Source: Turritopsis dohrnii (Eukaryota > Cnidaria > Hydrozoa > Anthoathecata > Oceaniidae). Taken from it: a stretch of DNA of 64,000 bases. Both the position numbers and the translations under genes were made by a program. A model generated the notes under the pieces. That model did not search any database. It was not told the origin of the DNA and saw only the letters and a program-made list of their open reading frames with translations. Position 1 is the stretch's first letter. Each line of letters begins with the position of its first letter. The stretch lies in assembly GCA_027922465.2 (NCBI GenBank), contig BQMF02000023.1, forward strand, positions 310,001 through 374,000, read 5' to 3'. Below are positions 1 through 16,235 of this stretch, piece by piece.

Positions 1-1
1 C

Positions 2-355
2 GGTTGTCAACCATAAGTGACCTCAGACTATTCTCTTTCTTAGGGGCCTCCAGTTTTCCGATCATTTCCCTCCTTAGGGTGTTGGCTGATTGAAAATGCA
101 ACCATTCAATGCGGCAGCATCTTTGAGTGACCCCATTTCCTGGTCAATGTTTATACCCTTCTCCTTGAGGACAGCCCTCAATTCAGTCAATGCTGAAGAG
201 ACCCTAAGGATGCAGGATATGATTGATGCTTGATTCTGCAGATTTTCCTGCATCGTGATATCGATTTTCCGCTGGCCAGTAGGGAGTTTCACCCAAGTTT
301 CTGGGTTTACCCTCTTGGGAATAAGGTAGGTGCAATTCGCTGGAATTTTTGCAGC
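2..355 (-). pseudogene. Transposon gag-like protein fragment
   Basis: An open stretch read leftward from about 355 includes a PKRVNPETW-type segment, then a helical region with TMQENLQNQASI and SSALTELRAVL. After a frameshift near 75 it resumes with LRREMIGKLEAP. The order 'KxNPExW - helices - (R)RRExxxP' resembles the gag-like ORF1 of retroelements that are abundant in cnidarian genomes; that assignment is from memory of the family and is tentative. The reading frame is broken, no start is visible, and the fragment runs off the left edge. It ends just before the piggyBac left terminus at 463, so it is probably an older insertion. A host exon is a less likely alternative. Confidence 0.4.
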
Positions 356-462
356 CTCCAGTTTTGCCTTCAGCTTCCCTTCTTGTAAGGGATTTCAGCT
401 TCCCTTCTTGTAGGGGTTCTGGCCGAAAACTTGCAGTGGCCAGTGAAAATTAAATAATTCAA

Positions 463-3233
463 TTAAACCCTTTCCTTCCCAAATTATTTTATATTTGTAT
501 AAAAAATGCCTCTTTGCTATTTTTCAAACTTTCAGGGGTAGAAATACATACTTCAAACAAAATTTTTTGATGTCACTATAAATTTGGGCAAATTTGAGTT
601 TGATACCATAATGGAGTCATTGGTAAACAAGGGTCGAAATAAAAAAAAAATAGCTGAGTTAACCAATGTTCAATCTCCCTGTTATAAACATACAATTAGT
701 TTAAAATAAATTTCTAATAAAAAAAATCTGTCAATAGTGTTATTTGTAGTGAAAGGTTTTGAAGCAGTTTCTTGAACTGGTCAGGCATAATGGTATTTTA
801 CACTTCTCACAAGTCATACGACTGTACGATTGACAAGCACGACATCGTTTTTTGTCCTCTCTTGGTATGGGCCAATGTCCAATTTGATCGAAACAAACAT
901 CGTTGCAAGGTATTGCTATGGCCGGCTTTTTCCCACCACGTTTTATTGGTTCAAAACTTTGTCGCTTTGATCTTCCACGACTTTTTGTTTGATCGTTTAA
1001 CGATTTATTGGCCAACATAAGTCCTTCAGCAATTTCCTTTGCAAAATTCACTAGTGTTTTCTGTTTTTTTTACAGAGACACCTAATTGCTTTTGGTGACG
1101 CCGATAGATCAGCCATGCATTCACTTTTGCAATATCAACCATATGCCAAAACACCTTTATGTACCAGCGTGACTTCAATACGATAAAGCTGGATGAGCAT
1201 GTCTGCTAAATCAACTCCCCCCATGCTCTTGTTGTAATCAAGTATAATTTGAGGACAGTCAATTTGGGTCCTTGTGTTTGCTGATTTTACCCATCGTTCA
1301 ATTTTACCAACAGGATTTACCCCAACAAAGTTTGGTGCTAATTGTACCATGCTGTTATCCATCCATCGAACTATCACTAACCCAGAGTTTATGTCAACGC
1401 GATAATCAAAGGATCCCCGCCCTTGTTTTTTCAGATCGTTTTCAGACTCAAGGGGACAATGTTTAAGACGATTAGCACGAATTGTCCATTATCTTTCAAG
1501 TAATGAAATAACTCCAGGGTTCTGAACCAATTATCAAAAAAAGAGTTTATGTCCTTTATGTCCAGGTAAATCTTGACAGCTTTGCTACCACTAATGCTGA
1601 TTTTTGTAGGTTGCTATAGGGTTTATTACCATCTGTATTTTCACTACCTGCGTACAGATAAAAGTCGTACATAAAACCACTAGAACCAGAACGCACCAGA
1701 TTTTTGAAGCCCCATTTTTTCGGTTTCTTTGGGTTGTATTGACGAATTTTCGAAAACTTTGTTTTTGATGGGATTACCTGTTCATCAACACTATGAAATT
1801 CTTCTGGTTCTATCTTGACACATATGTGTTCCTAACTGCTTCAATTATTGGTCTAATTTTGAACAGTTTGTCATGTTGGTCATGCTCAGAATTATTGTCC
1901 ACAAAATGTAAATTTAGCCTCAATTCCGAAAATCTATTCCGTGGCATAACATCTGCTATAGCAGGATATCTAAGGGTATTGCTCCAATAGTGAAAATATT
2001 GTGGTAATTTCACTATACCCATCAACATGTTCATACCAATGAAGGTTTTCATTTCATTTGCATTAGTGTCTGCGCTTTTACTATGACATTGAACGCTATA
2101 GAGATTCGTGTTTTCAACAATCAATCCAATTAAATTATCAGGAAAAAATGTATTAAAATACTGTAGTGATGTCATATTCTCTGGTGGATCACTAAATGTC
2201 CCTGTAAATTCATTATTGGTTTCAGGTATGTCCCTTTTTCGCCACTTGTAAACACAATCCTTGTCTTGAGTAATGTCACAAGTAGTTTCATTCTTATTAC
2301 TTTGATCATTCATTTTATTATCCTGCTGCACTGTAATATGTGCTAAAGGTATATTGTCATCTTCATCCTCAGTAGTTGACTCAGTTTCATCGACAGTAAG
2401 TTTGTTGCAACTGTTTATTTCAGGATCATTTTCATTCTCTTCATCAGACAGATCTGAAAAATCTGATACATCACCATCTGTAATGAAGTCTATAATTTCT
2501 TGTATATTGTATTTACTCATTGCTGGAGAAGAAGATGGACATAAATATTAATTATATATAACACTCATTTAGTTTATTTATATACATATTCATTTATCAC
2601 TAAATAAAAATAATTCATCGTTAGGCATACCTTTTCGTCTCAATGTAAAGAACCCATAACTATTATATATAACTGTGTCACTTAGAGAGAGCAGAGAGTA
2701 CTGCTTCAAGCCCCATAAACCTCTAAATCCCCATTACGGACATCTAAACAGCACAAATCAAAGGAATTGTGTATGTATATGAACTTATTTTTTTTTTAGT
2801 ACAAAGATATTTTGCATGAAAAACACGCCAGTTCTCACCAATAAAGCCAAATGGAATCATTGAGTTTTAAAAGAAATTTTATGAACAAAGTAAAACATCC
2901 CAACCAAAAAATTTAGCTGAGCTACAAACAAGCAAGCCTAAACATTGTCAAAACGTACCATTTAAAGGCACCAGAAGCGTTTATCTAAAAATTTTCCTAA
3001 CTAAAGTTAACTATCTGAACTTCAAAACTACGAAGTTTCAAGCTACTAACGCCACAGCACACCAAACGAAAAATCGCGCCCAAAGCAGCCATCTTTCTCT
3101 TTGTTCTGAAGTGTCATGTAAAAAAATACACGAAAATGAAAAATTGTTCAACCGGGGCGTTTTGCAAGATATCTATGGCTTATCAAAGTGAATGACGCCA
3201 TATGGCATCATTGGTAAGGAAAGGGTCAATTAA
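463..3233 (-). mobile_element. Decayed piggyBac-type DNA transposon
   Basis: The element has a TTAA at each outer edge (463-466 and 3230-3233), the target used by piggyBac. The left end reads ACCCTTTCCTTCCC inward from 467; the right end, reverse-complemented, reads GACCCTTTCCTTACC. They match at 12 of 14 positions, although the right copy sits 2-3 bases further from its TTAA. A third copy of the right-end sequence, including CATTGGTAA and GGGTC, lies inside the left end at about 605-637 in the same orientation as the right end; such asymmetric internal repeats are usual in piggyBac. The length, about 2.8 kb, is typical. The transposase between the ends is broken, so the copy is dead. Confidence 0.75.
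740..2520 (-). pseudogene. piggyBac transposase remnant
   Basis: Read leftward from an ATG at 2518-2520, an acidic N-terminus (SDFSDLSDEENEND) is followed by the start of the DDE domain, with LQYFNTFFPDNLIGLIVENTN and FIGMNMLMGIVKLPQY. The middle (1135-1377) shows VRWMDNSMVQLAPNF and DYNKSMGGVDLADMLIQLYR, the hallmark piggyBac core around the last catalytic Asp. The C-terminus (740-1051) has the Cys-rich zinc-finger pattern RCRACQS...CEKCKIPLC. The three blocks are in different frames, with stops between them from about 1380 to 1810, so at least two frameshifts and several stops have accumulated. It would have excised and inserted DNA at TTAA. The family call is firm; activity is excluded. 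Confidence 0.85.
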
Positions 3234-3570
3234 ATATTCTTTAAGGCTGACAACCCTAACAGGTTTGTTCAGTTTTTCTTCTTCCTCTCTCCTTGGTAGC
3301 TGTTGTGGTTTTGTTCCTGGCTCTTGCGGTAGGTTGAGTTTTGGGGTCTTTTTTGCTGTTGGTGGTACCCTCAGTTTGACGATGTATGATCTGTCTGTCC
3401 TCCTCTTTATCTCTGTTGTTGTGGGACTTCGGATGATTTTTTTCTTCCAGTTTTTCACAGATCGAGTCCCCAAACAAGTCCCCGTACAGCTATACCAAAG
3501 TAGTTTTGGAGCATGTCTATCTTGGATGTTGTCAAGTCATTTTCACCTCCTAGTTCTTTTTCTCTTTTCT

Positions 3571-3750
3571 TATTTTACGCAGAGTACCACCCAACCTTTT
3601 TATTTTACGCAGAGTACCGCCCAACCTTTTTATTTTACGCAGAGTACCGCCCAACCTTTTTATTTTACGCAGAGTACCACCCAACCTTTTTATTTTACGC
3701 AGAGTACCACCCAACCTTTTTATTTTACGCAGAGTACCGCCCAACCTTTT
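3571..3750. repeat. 30-bp minisatellite, six perfect-length copies
   Basis: Six head-to-tail 30-bp units starting TATTTTACGCAGAGTACC run from 3571 to 3750. The only variation I see is one position (ACCAC or ACCGC). Because 30 is a multiple of three, the array is open in several frames on both strands (for example repeated KIKRLGGTLR on the minus strand), which explains the long but spurious ORFs over it. Confidence 0.95.
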
Positions 3751-3835
3751 TTTAGTAGTGACCAATACACTCAAACTTGGTTTAGACGGACCATAAAATT
3801 CTTTAACGACATTATAATTTACGTCACCGTAAACC

Positions 3836-4235
3836 TTAAAGCCCGTGTTTCTTTATAGATTGTTCATACAACTTGTTGGCAACAACTTTCTCCATGTTGG
3901 AAGGTGATCCACTATAACTCAAATTGCGTTTGTGATGTGCCGTCCGTAACTGTGTGCAGTCCAGTACTGTTCCTTTGTCCACTGAAAATGCTGTCACTTC
4001 ACCTAATGTTGATGAAAAGCCTCTCCTTTGCCAACTTCCATCAATGGAAACAGCAACATCTGAGCTTCTCTCTTGACGTTCACGGGCAACATCACACATA
4101 CTTTGTTTTGTTTTAACAGCATCTTTCAATATGTCACTAAGTTTTGAATATGTAGATTTGTTCATAGGATCTGGCATATTTAGATACACGCATAATTTCT
4201 CTAATTGACTATGCCCTGCACCAATTGCCCGAATA
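3836..4235 (-). pseudogene. Mutator-like transposase fragment
   Basis: The minus strand encodes NKCAICIRAIGAGHSQLEKL, then LNMPDPMNKSTYSKL, DVAVSIDGSWQRRGFSSTLG, and ends SGSPSNMEKVVANKLYEQS. The order 'conserved Cys/Gly segment - MPxPM - Y - SxDGxWxxRGFSS - SxNME' is that of the Mutator-like transposase domain found in many invertebrate elements; the Asp of SIDGSW is the expected first catalytic acid. The rest of the catalytic domain is absent and the 3' side stops at the minisatellite boundary, so this is a truncated relic of a transposon rather than a host gene. No terminal repeats were located. Confidence 0.7.
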
Positions 4236-4904
4236 CAGATCGCACATTTATTTCCATGTGCTTGTTCCCACTACGATTTTTTTTTACCATGATTTGTTAA
4301 CCGTTCAATTTCTTTGGACGTAAAAAACTAGTACACATAGCCACAACAACATTTTAGCGACAATATTCTGGCTAGAACCTTTTTCTTTTCTTTTCTTTTA
4401 CATCAGTCAATTTTAAAGTATTTGTGGAAAAACAATCTGGGCAAGCCATATAGCTGCATACAGAATTTAGGATTGTCGGTAATAAATTTAGTCGGGGGAA
4501 GTTTTGGTCGGGGAAAATTTTAGTCACCTAAGGAAATTTTAGTCACTTTTCCCCGACCAATTTGAAATTAGTCATTGGCCATTTTTACCCGATAAGGTAA
4601 CGGTCATTTTACAGTTAAAATTCTGGAAAAACAAGCAAATTCGTGACATGGTAAATGAAGTCAAAGAAAAATGCATTAAAAAGCCGATGTAAGTGCTGAA
4701 AAATTCTGTCAAAAAAATTCGGTACTGTGGTGCTCAATTAAACAGGTCGTAACACAAAAAATATAACTTTTAGAGGGAAAAAAATTAACATATTCGGATT
4801 CTACGATAAATTTTAGTCTAGAAAAGTGAGGTTTTTATTACTTTCTTAAAATTTCATTTTTTTGGAAAATTTTCTCAAAATCACTTTCAAGGTTGGTGCA
4901 AATC
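4236..4904. repeat. Gene-free; degenerate foldback element near 4471-4600
   Basis: No coding signal was seen. Around 4471-4600, a left arm containing TTGTCGGTAATAAATTTAG and a right arm whose reverse complement contains TTACCTTATCGGGTAAAA face each other across GTCGGGG/CCCCGAC motifs. The same ACCTTATCGGGTA end recurs at 5364-5518, so the two look like members of one small non-autonomous family. Confidence 0.45.
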
Positions 4905-5090
4905 CACCTTAAGCCCTATTTACACTTTTTAAAGGTAAACTGCCATCAGTGTGACTTAAGCCTAGGAGATATCCAAAGGTTAACAAAGTTCCATGCAGGA
5001 TTTGAGACGAATAAATTCAGATCTATTTGTTTTGTATATTGCCAGTTGAAATGCTGCTACTGTTTTGTGCCACATGGCTTTTGTTATCAA
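4905..5090 (+). repeat. Dispersed repeat, copy 1 (second copy at 16797-16970)
   Basis: The block starting TTAAGCCCTATTTACACTTT and ending near GTTGAAATGCTGCTAC is found again, in the same orientation and at clearly lower but obvious identity, at 16797-16970. Shared landmarks are TTAAGCCTA(A/G)GAGATA, AACAAAGTTC and TTTTGTGCCA. Neither copy is flanked by clear terminal repeats, and the element class is unknown. Confidence 0.7.
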
Positions 5091-5363
5091 TGAAGATTCT
5101 ATGTAACTTTTAACAGATTTCGCCGATAGAATTTTACAGTTTTTTTTTTTATTTTAACAAATAGATTTTCGGTTTAACTTTAACCAGTCGAGTATGATGG
5201 AAAGATCATTTTTAAGTTAAGTTAGTGATAGCGTCATTGCATTTATAATGGCGTTACCCCCCACTCCCACCCCCGTTACCAAGAATTTAGGTGGCAAGGA
5301 TCGGTAGTCTTGTGCACTCCTAAGACGAAGGCTTGTTTTGCTTCTGAGAAATCTAAATGAAGT

Positions 5364-5518
5364 ACCTTATCAGGTATAATTTCGTCGTGGAAAAATGACA
5401 AAAATTTTGCTTATGACGAAAATTTTCCCCGACGAAAAGTTTGAAATTTATAAGAAAGTATTAGTAAAATTGTCCAAAATGACGAAATTTTCCCCGACGA
5501 AATTATACCCGATAACGT
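5364..5518. mobile_element. Small foldback MITE (ACCTTATC ends)
   Basis: The left arm ACCTTATCAGGTATAATTTC pairs with the right arm, whose reverse complement begins ACGTTATCGGGTATAATTTC. Both arms continue into CGTCG. The 155-bp unit folds on itself almost completely and has no coding capacity. It is related to the degenerate copy at 4471-4600. Confidence 0.65.
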
Positions 5519-6555
5519 ATACGGGAAAAGCATGAACGCCTGGGAACGAGGTTAAACTGTGACATCATGTTCTATGTTTTTTTCTTGTAAACTGTTATTA
5601 TTTTTCGAGAATAAATTTATACTGTGTTTTGTTAGCAATCCATTTCATAACTACCTTCCTACTTATCAATCATGCAAGAAAAGTTCTTGCGACACTATTA
5701 AGTGCAGGATTTGTTGTTGCGATTTTGCCATGAAAAGGAGACGAAACGCAAAACTTTGCCCCGCAATCAATGAACTTGTTCACTTGAGCAAATTGTTTTC
5801 AAAATTATACACGTAAAGGGGGAGTGTTTTGCAGACCACAATGATGAAACAGAAATAATGGACCCCCAAGAAAAAGAAGACATAAAACTTTACTTTTCAA
5901 TCTGTCTCTATTACATCATCGTTGTTTCTATTATTCAGAATTTTTTTAAGATTGTATAGATAGGAATATTTTTGATATTCTAGTTGATGAAAATGATGAT
6001 GAGAAAGAGATAAAAAGAAGTTTTATGTTTTCAAATTTGTCTTAATCACGATTTGTTTTAGGTTTCATCCGCAAAATTTGTCCTGCAATTAATTCTCCCG
6101 CAAACAATTTGATCGAATAAGATAGTTGGACCAACATGAGATCCCCAGGATTTGCTGGAGTTGAATTTCTTTCCATTCACAAATGACAAACATCAGCAAA
6201 TTTGTAATAAGATTTGCAGTGAGTTTCCGCCGTGAAAGTTCACTCATTTTTTTCTCTTATTGCGCCAATATTTGTGGCGGAGAAACGCCCTTAGTGAGTG
6301 GGAGTGCCTTGTACAAGACATAAGGATGACTTTGATAGTTGAGATTACAATTCACCTGCTTTTTGCCCTCGAGAAGTGACCCAGCCGGCACGTTTAGTAA
6401 AAAACCTCTGCGATCTCTGCCATAGAAATTTACCCACAATTCCATTAAAAATGCTCTCCGTTACAGTGATGTTTTGACGATTTGCCTGGAGAAATGCTTG
6501 GTTAATCAGCAAAGTTCTACCCTAATCTTATCAAGGAGAATAAATCACAGATATG
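5519..6555. other. No gene recognised
   Basis: Short ORFs here have no recognisable domains. A GGGAACGAGGTTAAAC stretch near 5540 resembles one end of the small AACCTCG family annotated at 7584 and 43504, without a visible partner end. Otherwise I see only AT-rich sequence. Confidence 0.5.
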
Positions 6556-6651
6556 TTACCCAGTGAGCAAGTTTCCATAGGAATATACACATTATTTCAA
6601 TAAAAGTGCTCTTCATCGCAGTGACTTTTTGATGATTCTGCTCACTGGGTG
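6556..6651. mobile_element. Small inverted-repeat element, ACCCAGTGAGCA ends
   Basis: ACCCAGTGAGCA on the left pairs with TGCTCACTGGGT on the right, about 95 bp apart. The inside carries a half copy of the 68-bp palindromic family (ATTTCAATAAAAGTGCTCTTC, then GCAGTG), seen complete at 44079-44146. It is non-coding. Confidence 0.55.
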
Positions 6652-6759
6652 GTATCGTCTGAAATCGCATGCTGCGACACGGTGAAAACACTGTCAATTT
6701 TCAAAAGAAATCCACAGGGGGTTTTTTGTTCAGGGTTTTTCATGAACATCTCTTATTCG

Positions 6760-7085
6760 AATAAATTCTCGAAAAAAATTTAATTACCTGAATTTTCGCG
6801 TTTATTAATTTTTGCCCACGACTAAATTTCGCGCGTACTAAATTTCATGTACCCAATAAAAATGTTTATTTCGCGCGTATTAATTTTCACGCAAGTCGTA
6901 TTTTTCGAAAAAATAAAATAAGATACTGTGATTTCAAGAGGATGTTCTTTAGAATCTTATCAGTTATTCAACTGATATTAGGTTCATATGTCATCAATCA
7001 AAGTTCTCCTGGGGTCAAAAGAGCACACAAATTTAGGAAAAAACAGTATTAATTTTCGCGCATTAAATTTCTACCATCAAAGTAT
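6760..7085. repeat. TTCGCG/TTAATTT-rich degenerate repeat
   Basis: Short motifs such as ATTTTCGCG, AATTTCGCGCGTACTAAATT and TATTAATTTT recur at irregular spacing over about 320 bp. They resemble, in reverse complement, the AATTAACGCGAA motifs near both ends of the element at 19416-20384, so this may be a decayed relative. No complete termini were found. Confidence 0.35.
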
Positions 7086-7583
7086 CAGAACTGCGTGGAA
7101 GCGGACCCTTTAAGTCAGGGTTCGTACAGTCAGCCAGAGGATGAAAAGGAGCTTTTTTGATTATGTCAGGGAAGGATGAAGGAAAGTCCTGCCTGGTCCT
7201 GTTCCAAGCGTGTTTTTGGTTCCAGTTGGTTTGAAACTAGATGAAATTCATTGTTTGTGTTCAGAGAATCTCGATGAATCTTTTGTATTCGCTGGTATTT
7301 GTATTGCTCTGAGCTTGAAGTCTCTTTATGCTGAAACAGGCTTCAGGATTTTAGCCAATGTCGGAGTTCATACGTAAGTGAATGTACCATAGCACCGGGT
7401 CGACCCATGCCATGTCAGGAAAATTGGGTAGATCATACATCGAGTGTTGGAGGTCTTCCTGGTGAGCACAAGCCCTTGATTGGGTTCGTGTCACTCATGA
7501 CAGTGTCAAATACTGCGGAGCCTCCATCCTAAGCCGTGGCACCACCTGAATAACAGATGCAATAGCAACCTATATTATGAACT

Positions 7584-7674
7584 AACAACCTCGTCCCCAG
7601 GGTTTCTTTACCTTTTTCGATGTGGTAGCGAAGATCATTCGAATCGAAAAGAATCCTTGGAGACGTGGTTGTGA
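7584..7674. mobile_element. Foldback MITE, ACAACCTCG ends (copy 1)
   Basis: ACAACCTCGTCCCCAGG on the left faces a right end whose reverse complement is CACAACCACGTCTCCAAGG, about 90 bp apart. The same design recurs at 43504-43600, and a single arm is seen near 5540. It is non-coding. Confidence 0.6.
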
Positions 7675-7992
7675 GGAGCTTTAACAAGGTTTCTCATCAC
7701 CGTCGGTAGAATGTTGTATTTTCTCCATGACAACAACTATGTTACAAATCTGGGCATTACACAAGAACAGACAAGTAAAAAACAAACAGAAAAAAAAGAT
7801 ATAACAGTACAGAAAATTTTTTAGTTGACACTTTGATGTAACTAGAATAATATTGCAGTCCATGTAACTTCCAAAAAAAATTTAAAACAACCAATATTTC
7901 CCTTGCATTTCTGTTCGACCCACCATCTGATAAACGGAGCAAAAAAAGTAGAAGATTTAACAAGAACCCAGCGGGCAAATTGGATAAAAAAT

Positions 7993-8061
7993 CACTGAGA
8001 AGGAGTGCATTTTCATATAGCAATATAAACACTATTTCAATAAAAGTTCTCTTCATCGCAG
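7993..8061. repeat. 68-bp palindromic repeat, copy
   Basis: CACTGAGAAGGAGTGCATTT at one end and TTCTCTTCATCGCAG at the other form an imperfect palindrome with TATTTCAATAAAA inside. It is the same family as 44079-44146, 18263-18332 and 55000-55082. Confidence 0.6.
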
Positions 8062-8546
8062 ATACTATTTAACGATTAATTTCAATTGGGAAAAGGTGAG
8101 ATCTTCTTTTCCTCAACAAATTGTGGTGTGGTTATAGGGGATTACGATAGATAGGTGGAGTATAATATGTGAAATAAATTAGCAGCTTAACAAAATAATC
8201 TCACAAAACACACACTTGGTGTTCTACCATTGAAATAAGGCGCAAAACCACTAGGACAAAAGTAATCCACTGCACAGATGAAATTCACAAATTTACGGAC
8301 CAGCAGATCATAGCCAGACAAAACAGTAGCAGGGAGGCTCCTATGTAAGTTATTTATGTATATAAAAACAGTCCACGATAATCAGTCGGTTACGGCAAAT
8401 CCATGGTAATGACACTTAATAATAGTGTCGACTTATGCAAGACAAACTGTTTGCACGCGTTGACGGATATCTATGTACAGTGACGCTCATTTAACAGACC
8501 AGATTATTCGAAAAGATTATCCATTATATAGACCGACATCAAACAT

Positions 8547-13729
<5,183 letters not shown>

Positions 13730-13831
13730 TATGTGAATTTTCTTTGACAGAAAAAACTTATTAAAACTAAGTTTATATTACTTCGAGCTGGAGAAAGATT
13801 TTCTCCTTCGCCCGCGCCAAGAATAGAACAC

Positions 13832-13866
13832 AAAATGGCGTTATCAAAAATACAATCGTGACGTCA
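13832..13866 (-). promoter_or_regulatory. PP1 promoter region: CRE and YY1-like sites
   Basis: A full palindromic cAMP-response element TGACGTCA lies at 13859-13866, about 130 bp upstream of the PP1 start codon. AAAATGGCG, a YY1-like core, lies at 13833-13841. The neighbourhood (13800-13820 and 13978-14010) is locally GC-rich against an AT-rich background, as in promoters of widely expressed genes. No TATA box was identified. The role is inferred from position. Confidence 0.45.
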
Positions 13867-14489
13867 TTAGCAGCTACAATGAAGGAGATGATGGTCCTCG
13901 GTTTTTGGGGGACCCTAAACATTTTTGTTGTTACCTCTTTCTTTTCTCTCCTCTCGCTAGCACATCCACACACCATGTGCGCCGCCGCGCGTCAAAGGTC
14001 GCGGAGCTCCACACGCTCTCTTGACCTATGCACTACATTATTGGGAAATAAAGTCAGAGAGAGTCACATTTCGTGTGGGCAGAGAGAAGTCATTTTTCTG
14101 CAATATTTTCAAAACTCAAAAATTAAAGGAAACATCAAGTCTGATTAACCAAAAATGTCTACTGTCAGAGTCACTTGTGTCACTTGTGAAACGGAAAGAA
14201 GTTGGTGACGAGGGTCTAAAGCTGTGACGTGCACACGTTTACTACTGACTGAGAAAATGGGACTCGAAGATTTTCTCGACTCTTTCCTGGTCATTCACAC
14301 AACGCCACTTCAACATCCATTGAATCCACTCAAACTTTGACGTAAAACACTGAGATATGGATCGTGAAATAACAATCAATCATCAATCAGCACACAGTCA
14401 TCAGTTGTTGACAAAAGGACGTCATTTACTGAAATTGCTCTTGAATATGGGATATATTCATCTAACTGTTCTTGAAGAGCGCTTATATA

Positions 14490-14950
14490 CACACTTTTTT
14501 TATATAAGAACCAGTAAAATCTGACCTGAGGCTGGCTGTTCTAATTTTTTGAGCGTTTTTCAGCCTGAATTGTTCTTATTTTGTTCTTAGCTTTAAGAAT
14601 ACAGTTTCAAATTTCAGCTTGGTTTTGTTCTTATTTATGGAACTTCCAGGTAACATAGGAATAAATCTTTTTAAAAACAACAGTTTAAAAAAGCATGGTT
14701 GCTGTTCGGTAATGACCCAATATGAGTATGTAAGGTGAAAAAAAAAACAACTTCTAAACCATTGACCAATGAGAGAATTCAAATCGAGTTTTGTTTTTAT
14801 CATGAATTGTTCTTATTTTATAAGAAAATTCAGGCTTAGGCTGTTCCTAATTTTTGAAACATTGATTTGAGTCTCAGGTTGTTCTTATTTTTTGGGCAAA
14901 TCTGAGGCTGGTGTTCTTTATAAAATTGTTCTTGTAAAACAAAAAGCGTG
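14490..14950. mobile_element. Mariner-like MITE with long inverted repeats
   Basis: The element is flanked by TA on each side. The left end CACACTTTTTTTATATAAG and the right end, reverse-complemented CACGCTTTTTGTTTTACAAG, continue as inverted repeats for roughly 150 bp, with repeated TTGTTCTTATTTT and AGCCTGA motifs. There is no transposase. Its TA duplication fits the Tc1/mariner group. Confidence 0.75.
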
Positions 14951-15680
14951 TAATATTACGTTCGGGAGAACGAGACAAATTTTATTTATAATCTCAATTA
15001 TCCAAACAAATTTTGCGATATTGTCTCCATGGAGTTCTAATAGTCTCAAATTTATTAAAAAAAACAATGTTTTATGCAGCGATGCTACCATGACAACCAG
15101 AATGATTATGTAATTTGTCTTTGTTTACTTTGTGGATCTGTTTGAAGAATTAAGTGAAAAAGTCGATGATGTAGCGGTATAATTATTTAGAAATTAGCAG
15201 TTTTTGGACATGTGCTCGACATAATTTTCATTGGCGTGAAATTTTGATTGGTGGACAAGTATAACGCATGCGTAATAGAGCTAACCAAACCGCTGGAAAT
15301 CATGTAATATTTGGAGATTTCTGACTTGGATATTTCTTTTAATGTTTTTATCTTCACGCAGAGAAACTTTGTCGACTTTCAAAAACTTTATTAGATTAGC
15401 ATTTCCTTGAGAACAAACATCAGTTGGTTGTTTGTTTTGAAATTTTTCTTACTTCCTTTCTCAGCGGGATCGCTGGAGGAGTTTGACTCTAAGCACTTTC
15501 GCATCGTTGAAATATTTTGTCAATTATTTTTGTATGTTAAATCAATTCATTTTATTTCCTTCCAGAAGGCTGATATACCAGATTTGAATCTTCAAAAGAT
15601 ATTGAAAACAATACCACATTGATCTCCGAGCGAGCCTTATTGTTATCCAATCAGAAGAAGAAGTCCCCTCGAACATTTCA

Positions 15681-16097
15681 GCTTTTTTCACATGCACGTA
15701 AAATTTTACGTAAGCTCAAGAATGTTCATTCATTCTCTCCTTAAGGAAAAGTTTTCGTAAGGTCTTACGGACGTTCATGAGCCCTTACGACGATTTCCTT
15801 AAAAACAAAAAATTTTGTTTTTAAGAAAATCGTCGTAAGCCTCCGTAAGCCTCAAGAAGAAAAAAACGTTCGAAAAATTAGATCGAGCGTTCGAAATGAC
15901 GCCTTTTGTTCGAAATTACATCATTTATTGCTAACGATCTATTTCCAAACGTTCCAAATGTACATTGTATTTTTTATTGCAGCAAATTTTAGTGCATGTG
16001 AATGAAAATCTCCGTCAAGGCATTTTTTCTTCGTAAGAACTTACGAAAAAAGGTTCGTGAGGTGTTACGACAAAAATTACGTGCATGTGAAAAAAGC
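15681..16097. mobile_element. Foldback MITE with 5-bp duplication
   Basis: The termini GCTTTTTTCACATGCACG are perfect inverted repeats, flanked by TTTCA at 15676-15680 and 16098-16102. A second, nested palindrome at 15787-15842 is an almost perfect hairpin with CTTACGACGATTT...AAATCGTCGTAAG arms. Repeated (C)TTACG(A/G) motifs fill the arms. It is non-coding and not assigned to a superfamily. Confidence 0.75.
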
Positions 16098-16198
16098 TTT
16101 CACTGGACAAACAATGCACCTTATGTGGGCTGGGTTTTTTTATAGCGAGTTATTACGGTAGCAGCGAAGCGAATACCGTATTAAAACACCCTTGGACT

Positions 16199-16235
16199 AC
16201 TCCTCCTCCTCCTCCTCCTCCTACTACTACTACCG
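16199..16235. repeat. Trinucleotide microsatellite (CTC)n(CTA)n
   Basis: ACTCCTCCTCCTCC continues into CTACTACTACTACC. It is adjacent to GCGAATACCGTATTAAAAC, which may be a partial TA-type MITE end. Confidence 0.85.

Noticed and set aside
3571..3750. CRISPR-like regular repeats
   Set aside because: Units are contiguous without spacers, in an animal genome; this is a minisatellite.
3202..3858. Plus-strand ORF of 218 codons
   Set aside because: Much of it is the 30-bp minisatellite, open in several frames because 30 is divisible by three.
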